Shown: positions 45,924 to 56,874, counted from the first letter of the stretch. The stretch is DNA of 64,000 bases from Streptomyces sp. HmicA12 (GCF_000373565.1 NZ_KB891805.1:62001-126000), one strand, 5' to 3'. Made by a program: numbers and translations. Notes: generated by a model from the letters alone, not told the origin.

Positions 45924-47645
45924 ATGCGTCAACCGTCCGTCATATCGCGTCGCCTGACAGCGGCCCTGGCCGTCTCCGTCGTTGCCGTGGGCGCCGCCGC
46001 GTGCGGTCCCCAGGACAGCGACAAGGGGAGCGGCAACGGCGCCGCGGGTGCGCCCAAGAAGGGCGGCACGCTCAGCGTCCTCAACGCCCAGCCGCAGGAG
46101 GACTTCGACCCCGCGCGGCTCTACACCTCCGGCGGCGGCAACGTCCCCTCCCTCGTCTTCCGTACGCTCACCACGCGCAACCGCGAGGACGGCGCGGCCG
46201 GTGCGAAGGTCGTGCCCGACCTGGCGACCGACCTGGGCACGCCCAGCAAGAACGCCACGGTGTGGACGTACCACCTGAAGGACGGCCTCAAGTACGAGGA
46301 CGGCTCGACGATCACCAGCGCCGACATCAAGTACGGCATCGAGAGATCGTTCGCCGGTGAGCTGTCCGGCGGCGCGCCGTACCTGCGGGACTGGCTGATC
46401 GGCGGCGCCGACTACGAGGGCCCGTACAAGGACAAGAAGGGCCTCGACTCGATCGAGACGCCCGACGCGAAGACGATCGTCTTCCACCTGAACAAGGCCG
46501 AGGGCGACTTCCCCTACCTGGCCACGCAGACGCAGACCACCCCGGTGCCCAAGGCCAAGGACACCGGCACCAAGTACGAGGAGCACCCGGTCTCCTCGGG
46601 CCCGTACAAGGTCGTCAAGAACGAGGGCGACGGCGAGCGTCTCGTCCTGGAGCGCAATAAGTACTGGTCGGCCGCCACCGACAAGGAGCGCAAGGCCTAC
46701 CCCGACAAGATCGACGTCCGCTCCGGTCTCGACTCCGCCGTCATCAACCAGCGGCTCTCCGCCTCGCGCGGCGCCGACGCCGCCGCCGTCACCACCGACA
46801 CCAACCTCGGCCCGGCCGAACTCGCCAAGGTCAGCGGCGACAAGGACCTCGCGGCCCGGGTCGGCACCGGCCACTTCGGCTACACGAACTACATCGCCTT
46901 CAACCCGAAGGTGAAGCCGTTCGACAACCCGAAGGTGCGCCAGGCCATCTCGTACGCGATCGACCGGTCGTCCGTCGTCAACGCGGCCGGCGGTTCGTCG
47001 CTCGCCGAGCCCGCCACCACGTTCCTGCCCGACCAGTCGTCCTTCGGGTACCAGGCCTACGACCACTTCCCGGCCGGGAAGAACGGCAACGCCGCCAAGG
47101 CCAAGCAGCTGCTGAAGGAGGCCGGTTACGCCAAGGGCCTGACCGTCACCCTCACGCACAACAACGCCAAGAACTTCGCCACCAGCCCGGAGATCGCCAC
47201 CGCGATCCAGGAGGCGCTGAAGAAGGCCGGCATCACCGTCAAGCTCCAGGGCCTGGAGGACAACGACTACTCCGACACCATCTACAACGTGAAGAAGGAG
47301 CCCGGCTTCTTCCTCAGCGCGTGGGGTGCGGACTGGCCGTCGGGCGGCCCGTTCTTCGCGCCGATCTTCGACGGACGGCAGATCGTGAAGTCCGGCTACA
47401 ACTTCAACTCGGCCCAGCTGAACGACTCCTCGGTCAACAAGGAGATCGACGAGATCAACAAGCTGACCGACCTGAAGGCCGCCGCCCAGCGCTGGGGCGC
47501 GCTCGACAAGAAGGTCGGTGAGCAGGCGCTGACCGTGCCGCTGTTCCACCCGGTCTACAAGCGCCTGTACGGCTCGGCCGTCAAGAACGTCGTCATCAGC
47601 GACTGGACCGGCGTCCTCGACATCTCGCAGGTCGCGGTCAAGTAG
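45924..47645 (+). CDS. peptide ABC transporter substrate-binding lipoprotein
   Basis: A 573-residue lipoprotein with lipobox AAACGP and an SBP_bac_5 (DppA/OppA type) domain: FDPARLYTSGG, YGIERSFAGEL, FNPKVKPFDNPKVRQAISYAIDR. It binds di-/oligopeptides or glutathione-like compounds outside the membrane. ATG 45924 gives a proper signal peptide. It is the first gene of a four-gene operon downstream of the candidate Cys attenuator. Confidence 0.93.
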   Translation: MRQPSVISRRLTAALAVSVVAVGAAACGPQDSDKGSGNGAAGAPKKGGTLSVLNAQPQEDFDPARLYTSGGGNVPSLVFRTLTTRNREDGAAGAKVVPDLATDLGTPSKNATVWTYHLKDGLKYEDGSTITSADIKYGIERSFAGELSGGAPYLRDWLIGGADYEGPYKDKKGLDSIETPDAKTIVFHLNKAEGDFPYLATQTQTTPVPKAKDTGTKYEEHPVSSGPYKVVKNEGDGERLVLERNKYWSAATDKERKAYPDKIDVRSGLDSAVINQRLSASRGADAAAVTTDTNLGPAELAKVSGDKDLAARVGTGHFGYTNYIAFNPKVKPFDNPKVRQAISYAIDRSSVVNAAGGSSLAEPATTFLPDQSSFGYQAYDHFPAGKNGNAAKAKQLLKEAGYAKGLTVTLTHNNAKNFATSPEIATAIQEALKKAGITVKLQGLEDNDYSDTIYNVKKEPGFFLSAWGADWPSGGPFFAPIFDGRQIVKSGYNFNSAQLNDSSVNKEIDEINKLTDLKAAAQRWGALDKKVGEQALTVPLFHPVYKRLYGSAVKNVVISDWTGVLDISQVAVK

Positions 47646-47647
47646 TC

Positions 47648-48667
47648 ATGGCTGAAGCTCTCCTCGTGGAAGCGGCCGAGGAGGCGGGGGCGGTCGAGGC
47701 CGCCCCCGCCTCCGGGGGCCGCCCCTTCTGGCGGCGGCTCCGCGCCCGCCGCTCCACCCTCGTCGCCGCCGTGATCGTCGGCCTGCTCGTCGTCGTCGCG
47801 CTCGCCGCGCCGCTGCTCAGCGCCATCGAGGGGCAGGACCCGACCACGTACCACGCCTCACTCGTCGACTCCGCCACCGGCGGTGTGCCGCTCGGCTCGT
47901 TCGGCGGGATCAGCGGGCAGCACTGGCTCGGCGTCGAACCCCTCACCGGGCGCGACCTGTTCGCCCGCGTCGTGTACGGGGCCCGGGTCTCGCTGGGCGT
48001 CGCGCTCGCCGCCACCGTGCTGCAGGTCGTCATCGGCACCGGCGTCGGCCTCGCGGCCGGGCTCGGCAACCGGTACGTCGACCAGGCGCTCAGCCGCGTC
48101 ACCGACGTCGTCGTCGCCCTGCCCGTCATGGTCATCGCGCTCGGCGCGCTCGCCGTCGTGCCCGCCGGCTTCCCGCGCCCGGTCCTCATCGCCGTGGTCG
48201 TCGGTCTCATCGGCTGGTCCGGCATCTCGAAGATCGTGCGGGCCCAGACGCTGTCCCTGAAGTCGCGCGACCACGTCGCCGCCGCCCGGCTCAGCGGCTG
48301 GAACTCCTGGCAGATCGCCAAGCGCGAACTGCTGCCCGCGCTCGCCGCGCCCGTCATCACGTACGCGGTCCTGCTCTTCCCGGCGAACATCGTCGTCGAG
48401 GCGGCCCTGTCGTTCCTCGGCGTCGGCATCAAGCCGCCCACCCCGTCGTGGGGACAGATGCTCAGTGACGCCGACACCTGGTACCAGGCGGCGCCCACCT
48501 ATCTGCTGATCCCGGCCCTGCTGCTGTTCGTCACCGTGCTCGCGCTGACCGTCCTCGGCGAGGGCGTGCGCACCGCGCTCGACCCGCGCGCCGAGTCCCG
48601 GCTGCGGATCGGCACCGGCCGCAAGAAGGAACAGAAGAAGGAACAGAAGAAGGAGGCGGGCGCATGA
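47648..48667 (+). CDS. peptide ABC transporter permease (DppC-like)
   Basis: A 339-residue permease with an acidic Ala/Glu-rich N-terminus, six helices and the EAA-like loop AAARLSGWNSWQIAKRELLPAL. Its C-terminus carries a 12-bp in-frame tandem repeat encoding KKEQ units (KKEQKKEQKKE). The start is two bases after the previous stop. The C-type permease precedes the B-type one, the reverse of the common order. Confidence 0.92.
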   Translation: MAEALLVEAAEEAGAVEAAPASGGRPFWRRLRARRSTLVAAVIVGLLVVVALAAPLLSAIEGQDPTTYHASLVDSATGGVPLGSFGGISGQHWLGVEPLTGRDLFARVVYGARVSLGVALAATVLQVVIGTGVGLAAGLGNRYVDQALSRVTDVVVALPVMVIALGALAVVPAGFPRPVLIAVVVGLIGWSGISKIVRAQTLSLKSRDHVAAARLSGWNSWQIAKRELLPALAAPVITYAVLLFPANIVVEAALSFLGVGIKPPTPSWGQMLSDADTWYQAAPTYLLIPALLLFVTVLALTVLGEGVRTALDPRAESRLRIGTGRKKEQKKEQKKEAGA

Positions 48668-49653
48668 CCGGCTTCCTGCTCCGGCGGCTGGCGGGAGCGG
48701 TGTTCGTGCTCTTCGCGCTGAGCGTCGTCGTCTACGCCGCCTTCTACGTCGCCCCGGGCAACGTCGCGCAGATCGCCTGCGGTCCGCGCTGCTCGCCCGC
48801 CCAGGTCGCCCAGGTCAGCGAGCAGCTGCACCTCGGCGACCCGCTGTACCTCCAGTACGCGCACTTCGTCGAGGCGCTCTTCGCAGGCCGCGACTACTCG
48901 ACCGGCACCACCGTGCAGCACTGCTCGGCGCCCTGCCTCGGCCTCTCCTACCAGAGCGACCAGCAGGTCACCCAGCTGATCCTGTCCAAGCTCCCGGCCA
49001 CCGCATCGCTCGTTCTCGGCGGCGCCGTGCTGTGGATCCTGCTCGGCGTCGGCACCGGCATCCTCTCGGTGTGGCGGCGCGGCCGGCCCACCGAGCGGAT
49101 CCTCACCTGGATCACGCTGGCCGGCATGGCCACCCCGGTCTTCGTCATCGGTCTGCTGCTCATCATCGTGCTCGTCACGGCGCTGCAGATCCTGCCGTTC
49201 CCGGACTACGTGCCGCTCACCGACGATCCCGAACAGTGGGCCTGGAACCTGCTGCTGCCGTGGATCTCCCTCGCCCTGGTCTCCGCCGCCCCGTACGCCC
49301 GCATGACCCGCGCGTCGATGCTGGAGACCCTCGCCGAGGACCATGTGCGCACCTTCCGCGCGTACGGGGTCAGTGAGCGGACGCTGGTGCGCCGGCACGC
49401 GCTGCGCGGGGCGCTCGCCCCGGTGATCGCGCTCGGCGCGCTCGACGTCGGCGCGATGTTCGGCGGCGCCGTCCTCACCGAGTCCCTCTTCGGGATCCCG
49501 GGGATCTGCCGCGAACTCGTCGAAGCCGTCAAGAACGTGGACCTTCCGGTCGTCGTCGGTCTGGTGCTCGTCACCGGATTCTTCGTCGTCCTCGCCAACG
49601 CCGTCGCGGACGTCCTCCAGGCGCTGGCCGACCGACGGGTGGTGCTCGCATGA
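48664..49653 (+). CDS. peptide ABC transporter permease (DppB-like)
   Basis: A 329-residue permease with six helices and the DppB-type start FLLRRLAGAVFVLFALSVVVYAAFY. The EAA-like loop is TFRAYGVSERTLVRRHALRGAL. Extracytoplasmic Cys residues (ACGPRCSP; QHCSAPC) are unusual and could form disulfides. Both ends overlap neighbouring genes by four bases. Confidence 0.92.
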   Translation: MTGFLLRRLAGAVFVLFALSVVVYAAFYVAPGNVAQIACGPRCSPAQVAQVSEQLHLGDPLYLQYAHFVEALFAGRDYSTGTTVQHCSAPCLGLSYQSDQQVTQLILSKLPATASLVLGGAVLWILLGVGTGILSVWRRGRPTERILTWITLAGMATPVFVIGLLLIIVLVTALQILPFPDYVPLTDDPEQWAWNLLLPWISLALVSAAPYARMTRASMLETLAEDHVRTFRAYGVSERTLVRRHALRGALAPVIALGALDVGAMFGGAVLTESLFGIPGICRELVEAVKNVDLPVVVGLVLVTGFFVVLANAVADVLQALADRRVVLA

Positions 49654-51245
49654 GCCTGGTGGAAGTCACCGATCTGTCCATCTCCTTCGGCGACGTACGG
49701 GCGGTGGACAAGCTGTCGTTCACCCTCGAACCCGGCGCCGCGCTCGGTGTCGTCGGCGAGTCCGGATCCGGCAAGAGCGCCTCCGCGTACGCCCTGCTCG
49801 GCCTGCACCGGGGGACCGGCGCCCAGGTCTCCGGCTCGGTCCGGGTCGCCGGGGTGGACGTCAACGCCGCCGACGACAAGGAGCTGCGGGCCCTGCGGGG
49901 CGCCAAGGCCGCGATGGTCTTCCAGGACCCGCTGTCCTCGCTCGACCCGTACTACGCGGTCGGCGACCAGATCGCCCAGGTGTACCGGGTCCACCACAAG
50001 GTCTCCCGGCGGGCGGCGCGAGCCCGCGCCGTCGAGGTCCTCGACCGGGTCCGCATCCCGGACGCGGCCCGCCGCTCCCGGTCCAGGCCGCACGAGTTCT
50101 CCGGCGGCATGCGGCAGCGGGCCCTGATCGCGATGGCCCTGGCCTGCGAACCCCAGCTCCTCATCGCCGACGAGCCGACCACCGCCCTGGACGTCACCGT
50201 GCAGGCCCAGATCCTGGACCTGCTGCACCAGCTGCGCAGCGAGACGGGCATGGGCCTGCTCCTGGTCACCCACGACGTGGGCGTCGCCGCCGAGTCGGTC
50301 GACGACGTGCTGGTCATGCAGAACGGGCGGGCGGTCGAACGCGGACCGGTCCGCGAGGTGCTCGCCGCCCCGAGCGAGCCCTACACCCGGGCCCTGCTGG
50401 CGGCGGTGCCGCGGATCCCGGACGGTCCCGGGCCGAAGGACGAGCAGACGCCTCCCGACCAGCAGGCCGCCGAGCACGCCCCGCTCGTCGAGGCCACCGG
50501 CATCCGGCAGGTGTTCGGCAGGGGCAGGACCGCGCAGGCCGCCGTCGACGACGTCTCGATCACCGTCCACCGGGGCGAGACGCTCGGCATCGTCGGCGAG
50601 AGCGGCAGCGGCAAGACCACCCTCGGCCGGATCCTCGTCGGCCTGCTGGAGCCCACCTCCGGCGACCTCACCCGCCGGGCCACGGTCCAGATGGTCTTCC
50701 AGGACCCTGTCTCCTCGCTCAACCCGCGCCGCTCGATCGGCGAGTCGGTCGCCGACCCGCTGCGCGCGGCCGGGCGGCTCGACGACCCGGCGATCCGGGC
50801 CCGGGTGGGCGACCTGCTGACACGGGTCGGCCTCGACCCGGCCCACTACGACCGCTACCCGCACGAGTTCAGCGGCGGCCAGCGCCAGCGCGTCGGCATC
50901 GCCAGGGCCCTCGCCGCCGAGCCGGACCTCATCGTCTGCGACGAGGCCGTCTCCGCCCTCGATGTGACGACACAGGCCCAAGTCACGGCGCTGCTCGCCG
51001 AGTTGCAGCGGGAGCTCGGCCTCTCCCTCGTCTTCATCGCGCACGACCTCGCCGTCGTACGACAGGTCAGCGACCGGGTCGTCGTGATGCGCCGGGGACG
51101 GATCGTGGAGGAGGGACCCGTGGAGCGGGTGTACGCCGATCCGCAGGACCCGTACACCAAGGCACTGCTCGCGGCCGTCCCCGCGCTCGACCCCGAGCGG
51201 GCGGCGCGGCGGCGCGCGGAGCGGGCGGAGCTGGCGGCGGTGTGA
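49650..51245 (+). CDS. fused double ATP-binding subunit of peptide importer
   Basis: A 531-residue protein with two complete ABC domains (DppD and DppF fused, GsiA-like). Domain 1: GESGSGKSA, FSGGMRQRALIAMALA, LIADEPTTALD. Domain 2: GESGSGKTT, FSGGQRQRVGIARALA, IVCDEAVSALD. Domain 2 has Ala where most peptide ATPases have Pro after DE, a tolerated variation. Double-domain ATPases are typical of glutathione-type (Gsi) importers, though also found in other peptide systems. Confidence 0.93.
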   Translation: MSLVEVTDLSISFGDVRAVDKLSFTLEPGAALGVVGESGSGKSASAYALLGLHRGTGAQVSGSVRVAGVDVNAADDKELRALRGAKAAMVFQDPLSSLDPYYAVGDQIAQVYRVHHKVSRRAARARAVEVLDRVRIPDAARRSRSRPHEFSGGMRQRALIAMALACEPQLLIADEPTTALDVTVQAQILDLLHQLRSETGMGLLLVTHDVGVAAESVDDVLVMQNGRAVERGPVREVLAAPSEPYTRALLAAVPRIPDGPGPKDEQTPPDQQAAEHAPLVEATGIRQVFGRGRTAQAAVDDVSITVHRGETLGIVGESGSGKTTLGRILVGLLEPTSGDLTRRATVQMVFQDPVSSLNPRRSIGESVADPLRAAGRLDDPAIRARVGDLLTRVGLDPAHYDRYPHEFSGGQRQRVGIARALAAEPDLIVCDEAVSALDVTTQAQVTALLAELQRELGLSLVFIAHDLAVVRQVSDRVVVMRRGRIVEEGPVERVYADPQDPYTKALLAAVPALDPERAARRRAERAELAAV

Positions 51246-51249
51246 CGCG

Positions 51250-51336
51250 ATGCCGATGCCCCGCCTTGTGGCGCGCCCGCTTCATGCGACGCGCCCGCTT
51301 CATGTGGCGCGCCCGCCTCATGTGACGTACGTGTAA
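51250..51336 (+). CDS. short ORF with hexapeptide repeats before liv operon
   Basis: A 28-codon frame between the ATPase stop and livK. It reads MPMPRL then three copies of a (V/A)(A/T)RP(L/P)H unit and ends VTYV. All Leu codons are CTT and all His codons CAT, both rare in this genome. It could be a leader peptide for the branched-chain importer, or simply an 18-bp tandem repeat that happens to be open. No ribosome site is visible. Confidence 0.3.
   Translation: MPMPRLVARPLHATRPLHVARPPHVTYV
51268..51321. repeat. 18-bp tandem repeat, three copies
   Basis: Units GTGGCGCGCCCGCTTCAT (51268), GCGACGCGCCCGCTTCAT (51286) and GTGGCGCGCCCGCCTCAT (51304) are 14-17 of 18 identical to each other. The period is a multiple of three and keeps the short frame open. 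Confidence 0.85.
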
Positions 51337-51343
51337 AGGGAGT

Positions 51344-51357
51344 TGTCCGTCCGGACA
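51344..51357. promoter_or_regulatory. palindrome TGTCCGTCCGGACA before livK
   Basis: Perfect 6-base arms around TC, 89 bp upstream of the livK ATG; a plausible operator for the branched-chain operon. No regulator gene is adjacent. Confidence 0.45.
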
Positions 51358-51446
51358 GTATCGTCCGGCGGGCCTCTGCCGAGCGGACAAGCGGGACGCG
51401 TGACGGTCCGACCTAGGTTTCAGCCACTGAACCCGGGGAGGACCTC

Positions 51447-52687
51447 ATGCTTGGCTCCAGCACGTCCCGCACCAGGCTTTTCGCACTGACCGCACCCCTG
51501 CTCGCCTGTTCCCTCGTCGCCTGCGGTTCCCGCGACGAGGGCGACAGCGCGGGCGACGACAGCTCCACCACTGTCACCATCGGCTTCGACGCCCCGCTCT
51601 CCAAGGACCTCGCAGCCGTCGGCCTCGGCATGCGCAACTCCGCCGAACTGGCCGTGAAGAAGGCCAACAAGGACAAGCTCGTCCCCGGCGTCACCTTCAG
51701 ACTCCAGGCCAAGGACGACCAGGCCACCCCGAACATCGGCCAGCAGAACGCCGCCGCGTTCGTCGCCGCCAAGGACGTCGTGGGCGTCGTCGGCGCCTAC
51801 AACTCCTCCGTCTCCGCCGCCATGCAGTCCACCCTGCACGACGCGGGCATGGTGCAGGTCTCCGGCGCGAACACGGCCGCCACCCTCACCATGGGCGCCG
51901 ACTACAAGGACAACCCGAAGCGCGAGTACGACAACTACTTCCGCACCATCTCCACCGACGCCGTCGCGGCGCCCGTCATGGCCGAGTACTTCTACAAGGA
52001 CCTCAAGGTCAAGAAGATCGCCATGGTCGACGACAAGAAGACCTACGGCACCGGCATCGTCGACAACTTCACCGAGGCGTACGAGAAGCTCGGCGGCAAG
52101 GTCGCCATCCACCAGTCGGTCAACCCCGACGAGTCCGACTACGCGGCCGTCGTGAACTCCGTCAAGTCCTCAGGCGCGCAAGGGGTGTTCTACGGCGGCG
52201 AGTACCCGCAGGCGGCCTCGCTGAAGAAGCAGCTCGTCGCCGCCGGGTTCGACGCGCCGATGGGCGGCGGCGACGCCGTCAAGGACGACCAACTCGTCGC
52301 CATCGCGGGCAAGACCGCCGCCGACGGCACCTGCGCACACTCCGACGGCGCCCCCATCGACTCCCTCGACTCCGCGAAGTCGTTCGTCGCCGACTACAAG
52401 GCGGCCGGCTACCGGCAGCCCTACGGCGTCTTCGGCGCGTACGTCTACGACGCCACGACCGCGCTGATGAAGGCCGTCGGCACCGCCGTCGAGGCGAACG
52501 GCGGCAAGGCCGACGACGTCACCCAGCTGCGCCCGAAGGTCGTCGAGGCGATGGCGAAGGTCTCCTTCGACGGCGCCACCGGCAAGGTCGGCTTCGACAC
52601 GTACGGCGACAGCGTCAACCAGGTCATCTCCGTCAACTGCGTGAAGAGCGGCGCCTGGAAGGACGGCGTCAAGGTGGTCACCGTCAA

Positions 52688-52691
<4 letters not shown>
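51447..52691 (+). CDS. livK: branched-chain amino acid ABC transporter substrate-binding lipoprotein
   Basis: A 414-residue lipoprotein with lipobox LVACGS and a Peripla_BP_6 domain (VTIGFDAPLSKDLAAVGLGM; VVGVVGAYNSSVSAA; GVFYGGEYPQ). It binds Leu/Ile/Val or related compounds. GGGGAGGA precedes ATG 51447. It is the first gene of a contiguous five-gene liv operon with 4-base overlaps throughout. Confidence 0.93.
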
Positions 52692-53646
<955 letters not shown>

Positions 53647-53650
<4 letters not shown>

Positions 53651-55320
53651 TCGGTATGGCTCCCCTGATCCCCGTACCGGTACGTATCGCCAGGCCCCTC
53701 ACCGTCGCCGGGCTGCTGCTCACGCTCCTCTCACCGTTTCTGGCCTGGACGTGGACCAACCGGTTCCCCGGCAATCTGACCCTCACCGGCTACCCAGGAG
53801 GCAGTCAACTCGTCACTCTTGTCGCGGGGTTGCTCGCCGCGTACTTCACCGTCGCCGCGCTCGCCGTGCCCCGCCTCGCACCGTGCGGCGCCGTCCGCGC
53901 GCTGCGGGCCGCCGCCCTCGCCGCGCTCGCCTCGGCCTGGATCACGGTCGGCGCGATCGCGATCACCCTCGGGGGAGTGGTCAACGTCGAACCCGGCGGC
54001 CGGCTCGCCCTCCTCGCCACGGCCCTCCTCGCGGCCGGGGCGCACGCGCTGCCCGACGACACCGTCGACGATCCGGCGCCGGACGGCCGGCTGCCGCGCG
54101 TCCTCGAAGTCGCCCTGATCACCGTCGTGTTCCTCGCCGCCATGTACGTCCTCGCGTACGGGATCACGACCGGCTCCGCCGAGGAGTTCCTGGCCTTCCT
54201 GCCCGCCGCCGGGTTCGGCGCCCGCGCCCTGGTCGCGAGCGGGCTCCTGGCCCGGCTCAGCCGGATCAACGCCCGCAACCGCGTCGCCGTGTCCGTGGCC
54301 GCGCTCGCCGCCGCCCTCGCCTTCCCGTTCACCCAGGACGGCGACCAGTACACCGCCATCGCCGACAACATCCTCGTGTTCGCGGCGGTCGCGCTCGGCC
54401 TCAACATCGTGGTCGGTCTCGTCGGGCTCCTCGACCTCGGGTACGTCGCCTTCCTCGGCACCGGGGCGTACACCGCCGCCCTCGTCTCCGGCTCCACCTT
54501 CTCCACGCTGGACGTCGGGCCGTGGCCGTTCTGGGCGACCGCTTTGCTCGGCATGGGGGTCTCGCTCGTGGCCGGGCTCGTCATCGGCGCCCCCACGCTG
54601 CGGCTGCACGGCGACTACCTCGCCATCGTCACCCTCGGCTTCGGCGAGATCTTCCGGATCACCGTGAACAACCTCGACGGCACGTCGGGACCGGCCGTCA
54701 CGAACGGGCCCAACGGCATCAACTCCGTGCCGAACCTGGAGATCCTCGGCTTCGACTTCGGGGAACCGCACGTGCTGTTCGGGGTCCCCTTCGGCCGGTT
54801 CGCCAACTACTACCAGCTGCTCCTCGCCGTCATCGCGGTCATCGTCTTCGTGTACGCGCGGGCCGGCGACTCCCGGATCGGACGGGCCTGGATCGCGCTG
54901 CGCGAGGACGAGAAGGCGGCCACCGCGATGGGCATCGAGGGCTTCCGCTACAAGCTGCTCGCCTTCGGCCTCGGCGCCTCGCTCGCCGGGCTCGCCGGCA
55001 CGGTCATGGCCCATCTGCAGACCAACGCCGTCCCCGAGAACTACAAGTTCGCCGACACCGCCCCGCCCAACTCGGCGTTCCTGCTGGCCGCCGTCGTCCT
55101 CGGCGGCATGGGCACCATCTCGGGGCCGCTGGTCGGCGCGGCCCTGCTCTATCTCCTGCCCGCCAAGTTCGAGTTCTTCAGCCAGTACCAGATGATGCTG
55201 TTCGGCCTCGCCCTCATCCTGATGATGCGCTTCAGGCCCGAGGGGCTCGTGCCCGACCGCAAGCACCAGCTGGAGTTCCACGAAGACCCCCAGACCCAGA
55301 TTGCGAAGACCCCGGCATGA
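53647..55320 (+). CDS. livM: branched-chain amino acid ABC permease LivM, N-terminally extended
   Basis: A 557-residue permease. The C-terminal 330 residues are a standard LivM core (GLVGLLDLGYVAFLGTGAY; REDEKAATAMGIEGFRYKLLAF). The N-terminal 220 residues add about six extra hydrophobic segments not found in the usual 350-430-residue LivM and of unknown role. GTG 53647 overlaps the livH stop (GTGA); ATG 53656 is an alternative. Confidence 0.92.
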
Positions 55321-56102
55321 GCCCAACTCCCCTGCTGGAGGCGCGCGGTGTCACCATGCGGTTCGGCGGCCTCACCGCCGTCGACCGCGTGGACCTCACC
55401 GTCGCCGAGGGCGAGATCGTCGGTCTGATCGGCCCCAACGGAGCCGGCAAGACCACCTTCTTCAACTGCCTCACCGGCCTGTACGTCCCCACCGACGGCG
55501 CCGTCCTGTTCGCGGGGACGGCGCTGCCGCCCCGGCCCGCGAAGGTGACCCGGGCCGGAGTGGCCCGCACCTTCCAGAACATCCGCCTGTTCGCCAACAT
55601 GTCGGCCCTGGAGAACGTCATCGTGGGCCGCCACACCCGCACCCGCGCGGGCCTCCTCGCGGCGCTCGGCCGCGGCCCCCGCTATCGCCGCGAGGAACGT
55701 GAATCCCGTGAACGAGCAAGGGAGTTGCTGGACTTCGTGGGCCTCGCCGACCGCGAACGACAGCTCGCCCGCAACCTCTCCTACGGGGGCCAGCGCCGCC
55801 TGGAGATCGCCCGCGCCCTCGCCAGTGAACCCCGGCTGCTCCTGCTCGACGAGCCGACCGCCGGCATGAACCCCCAGGAGACCCGCGAGACCGAGGAGTT
55901 GGTGCACGCCGTGCGGGCACGCGGCGTCGCCGTCCTCGTCATCGAGCACGACATGCGGTTCATCATGAACCTGTGCGACCGCGTCGCGGTCCTGGTGCAG
56001 GGCGCCAAACTCGTCGAGGGCGCCCCCGGCGACGTACAGACCGACGAACGCGTCGTCGAGGCCTATCTCGGCGCACCCGACGACGAGGAGACGCCCGTAT
56101 GA
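55317..56102 (+). CDS. livG: branched-chain amino acid ABC ATPase LivG
   Basis: A 261-residue ATPase: GPNGAGKTT, LSYGGQRRLEIARALA, LLLDEPTAGMNPQE, VIEHDMRFIM. The signature with YGGQRR and the MNPQE after Walker B are LivG-specific. It forms a heterodimer with LivF. Confidence 0.94.
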   Translation: MSPTPLLEARGVTMRFGGLTAVDRVDLTVAEGEIVGLIGPNGAGKTTFFNCLTGLYVPTDGAVLFAGTALPPRPAKVTRAGVARTFQNIRLFANMSALENVIVGRHTRTRAGLLAALGRGPRYRREERESRERARELLDFVGLADRERQLARNLSYGGQRRLEIARALASEPRLLLLDEPTAGMNPQETRETEELVHAVRARGVAVLVIEHDMRFIMNLCDRVAVLVQGAKLVEGAPGDVQTDERVVEAYLGAPDDEETPV

Positions 56103-56815
56103 GCACGCTGCTGGAAGTCGACGAACTCCGCGTCGCCTACGGCAAGGTGGAGGCCGTGAAGGGCATCTCCTTCCGCGTCGACGAGGGGCAGGTCGTCACC
56201 CTCATCGGCACCAACGGCGCGGGCAAGACCACCACCCTGCACACCCTCAGCGGTCTGCTCGCCCCGGCCGCGGGCCGCATCCGGTTCGCCGGACGCGACC
56301 TCGACGGCATCCCGGCGCACCGGATCGTCGAGCTCGGGCTCGCCCACTCGCCCGAGGGGCGGCACATCTTCCCGCGGCTCACCGTCGAGGAGAACCTGCT
56401 GCTCGGCGCGTTCCTGCGCAAGGACGCGGACGGCATCGCCGACGACGCCGAACGCGCCTGCACGCTCTTCCCCCGGCTGCGGGAACGGCGCACCCAGGCC
56501 GCGGGCACCCTCTCCGGCGGTGAGCAGCAAATGCTCGCCATGGCACGGGCGTTGATGTGCCGGCCGAAGCTGCTCATGCTGGACGAGCCCTCCATGGGAC
56601 TGTCCCCGATCATGATGAAGAAGATCATGGCGACCGTCGCCGAGCTCAAGGCCGGCGGCACCACGATCCTCCTCGTCGAGCAGAACGCCCGCGCGGCCCT
56701 CGCCCTCGCCGACCACGCCTACGTCATGGAGACGGGCCGCATCACCCTGTCCGGCAGCGGCCGCGAGCTGCTCGACGACGACAGCGTGCGCAAGGCGTAT
56801 CTGGGGGAGGACTGA
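56099..56815 (+). CDS. livF: branched-chain amino acid ABC ATPase LivF
   Basis: A 238-residue ATPase: GTNGAGKTT, LSGGEQQMLAMARALM, LMLDEPSMGLSP, LLVEQNARAAL. It ends the liv operon and converges with the PF04672 methyltransferase. Confidence 0.94.
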   Translation: MSTLLEVDELRVAYGKVEAVKGISFRVDEGQVVTLIGTNGAGKTTTLHTLSGLLAPAAGRIRFAGRDLDGIPAHRIVELGLAHSPEGRHIFPRLTVEENLLLGAFLRKDADGIADDAERACTLFPRLRERRTQAAGTLSGGEQQMLAMARALMCRPKLLMLDEPSMGLSPIMMKKIMATVAELKAGGTTILLVEQNARAALALADHAYVMETGRITLSGSGRELLDDDSVRKAYLGED

Positions 56816-56874
56816 TCCACTTCCTCCTGTCCGCCCGGGTGCCGGTTTCTCCTGCGACCTCGACGAGGTGTGAG

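Noticed and set aside
48600..48660. KKEQ-encoding 12-bp repeat as a frameshift or assembly problem
   Set aside because: The repeat is in frame, the gene ends normally and overlaps the next start by four bases, so it looks like a genuine charged tail.
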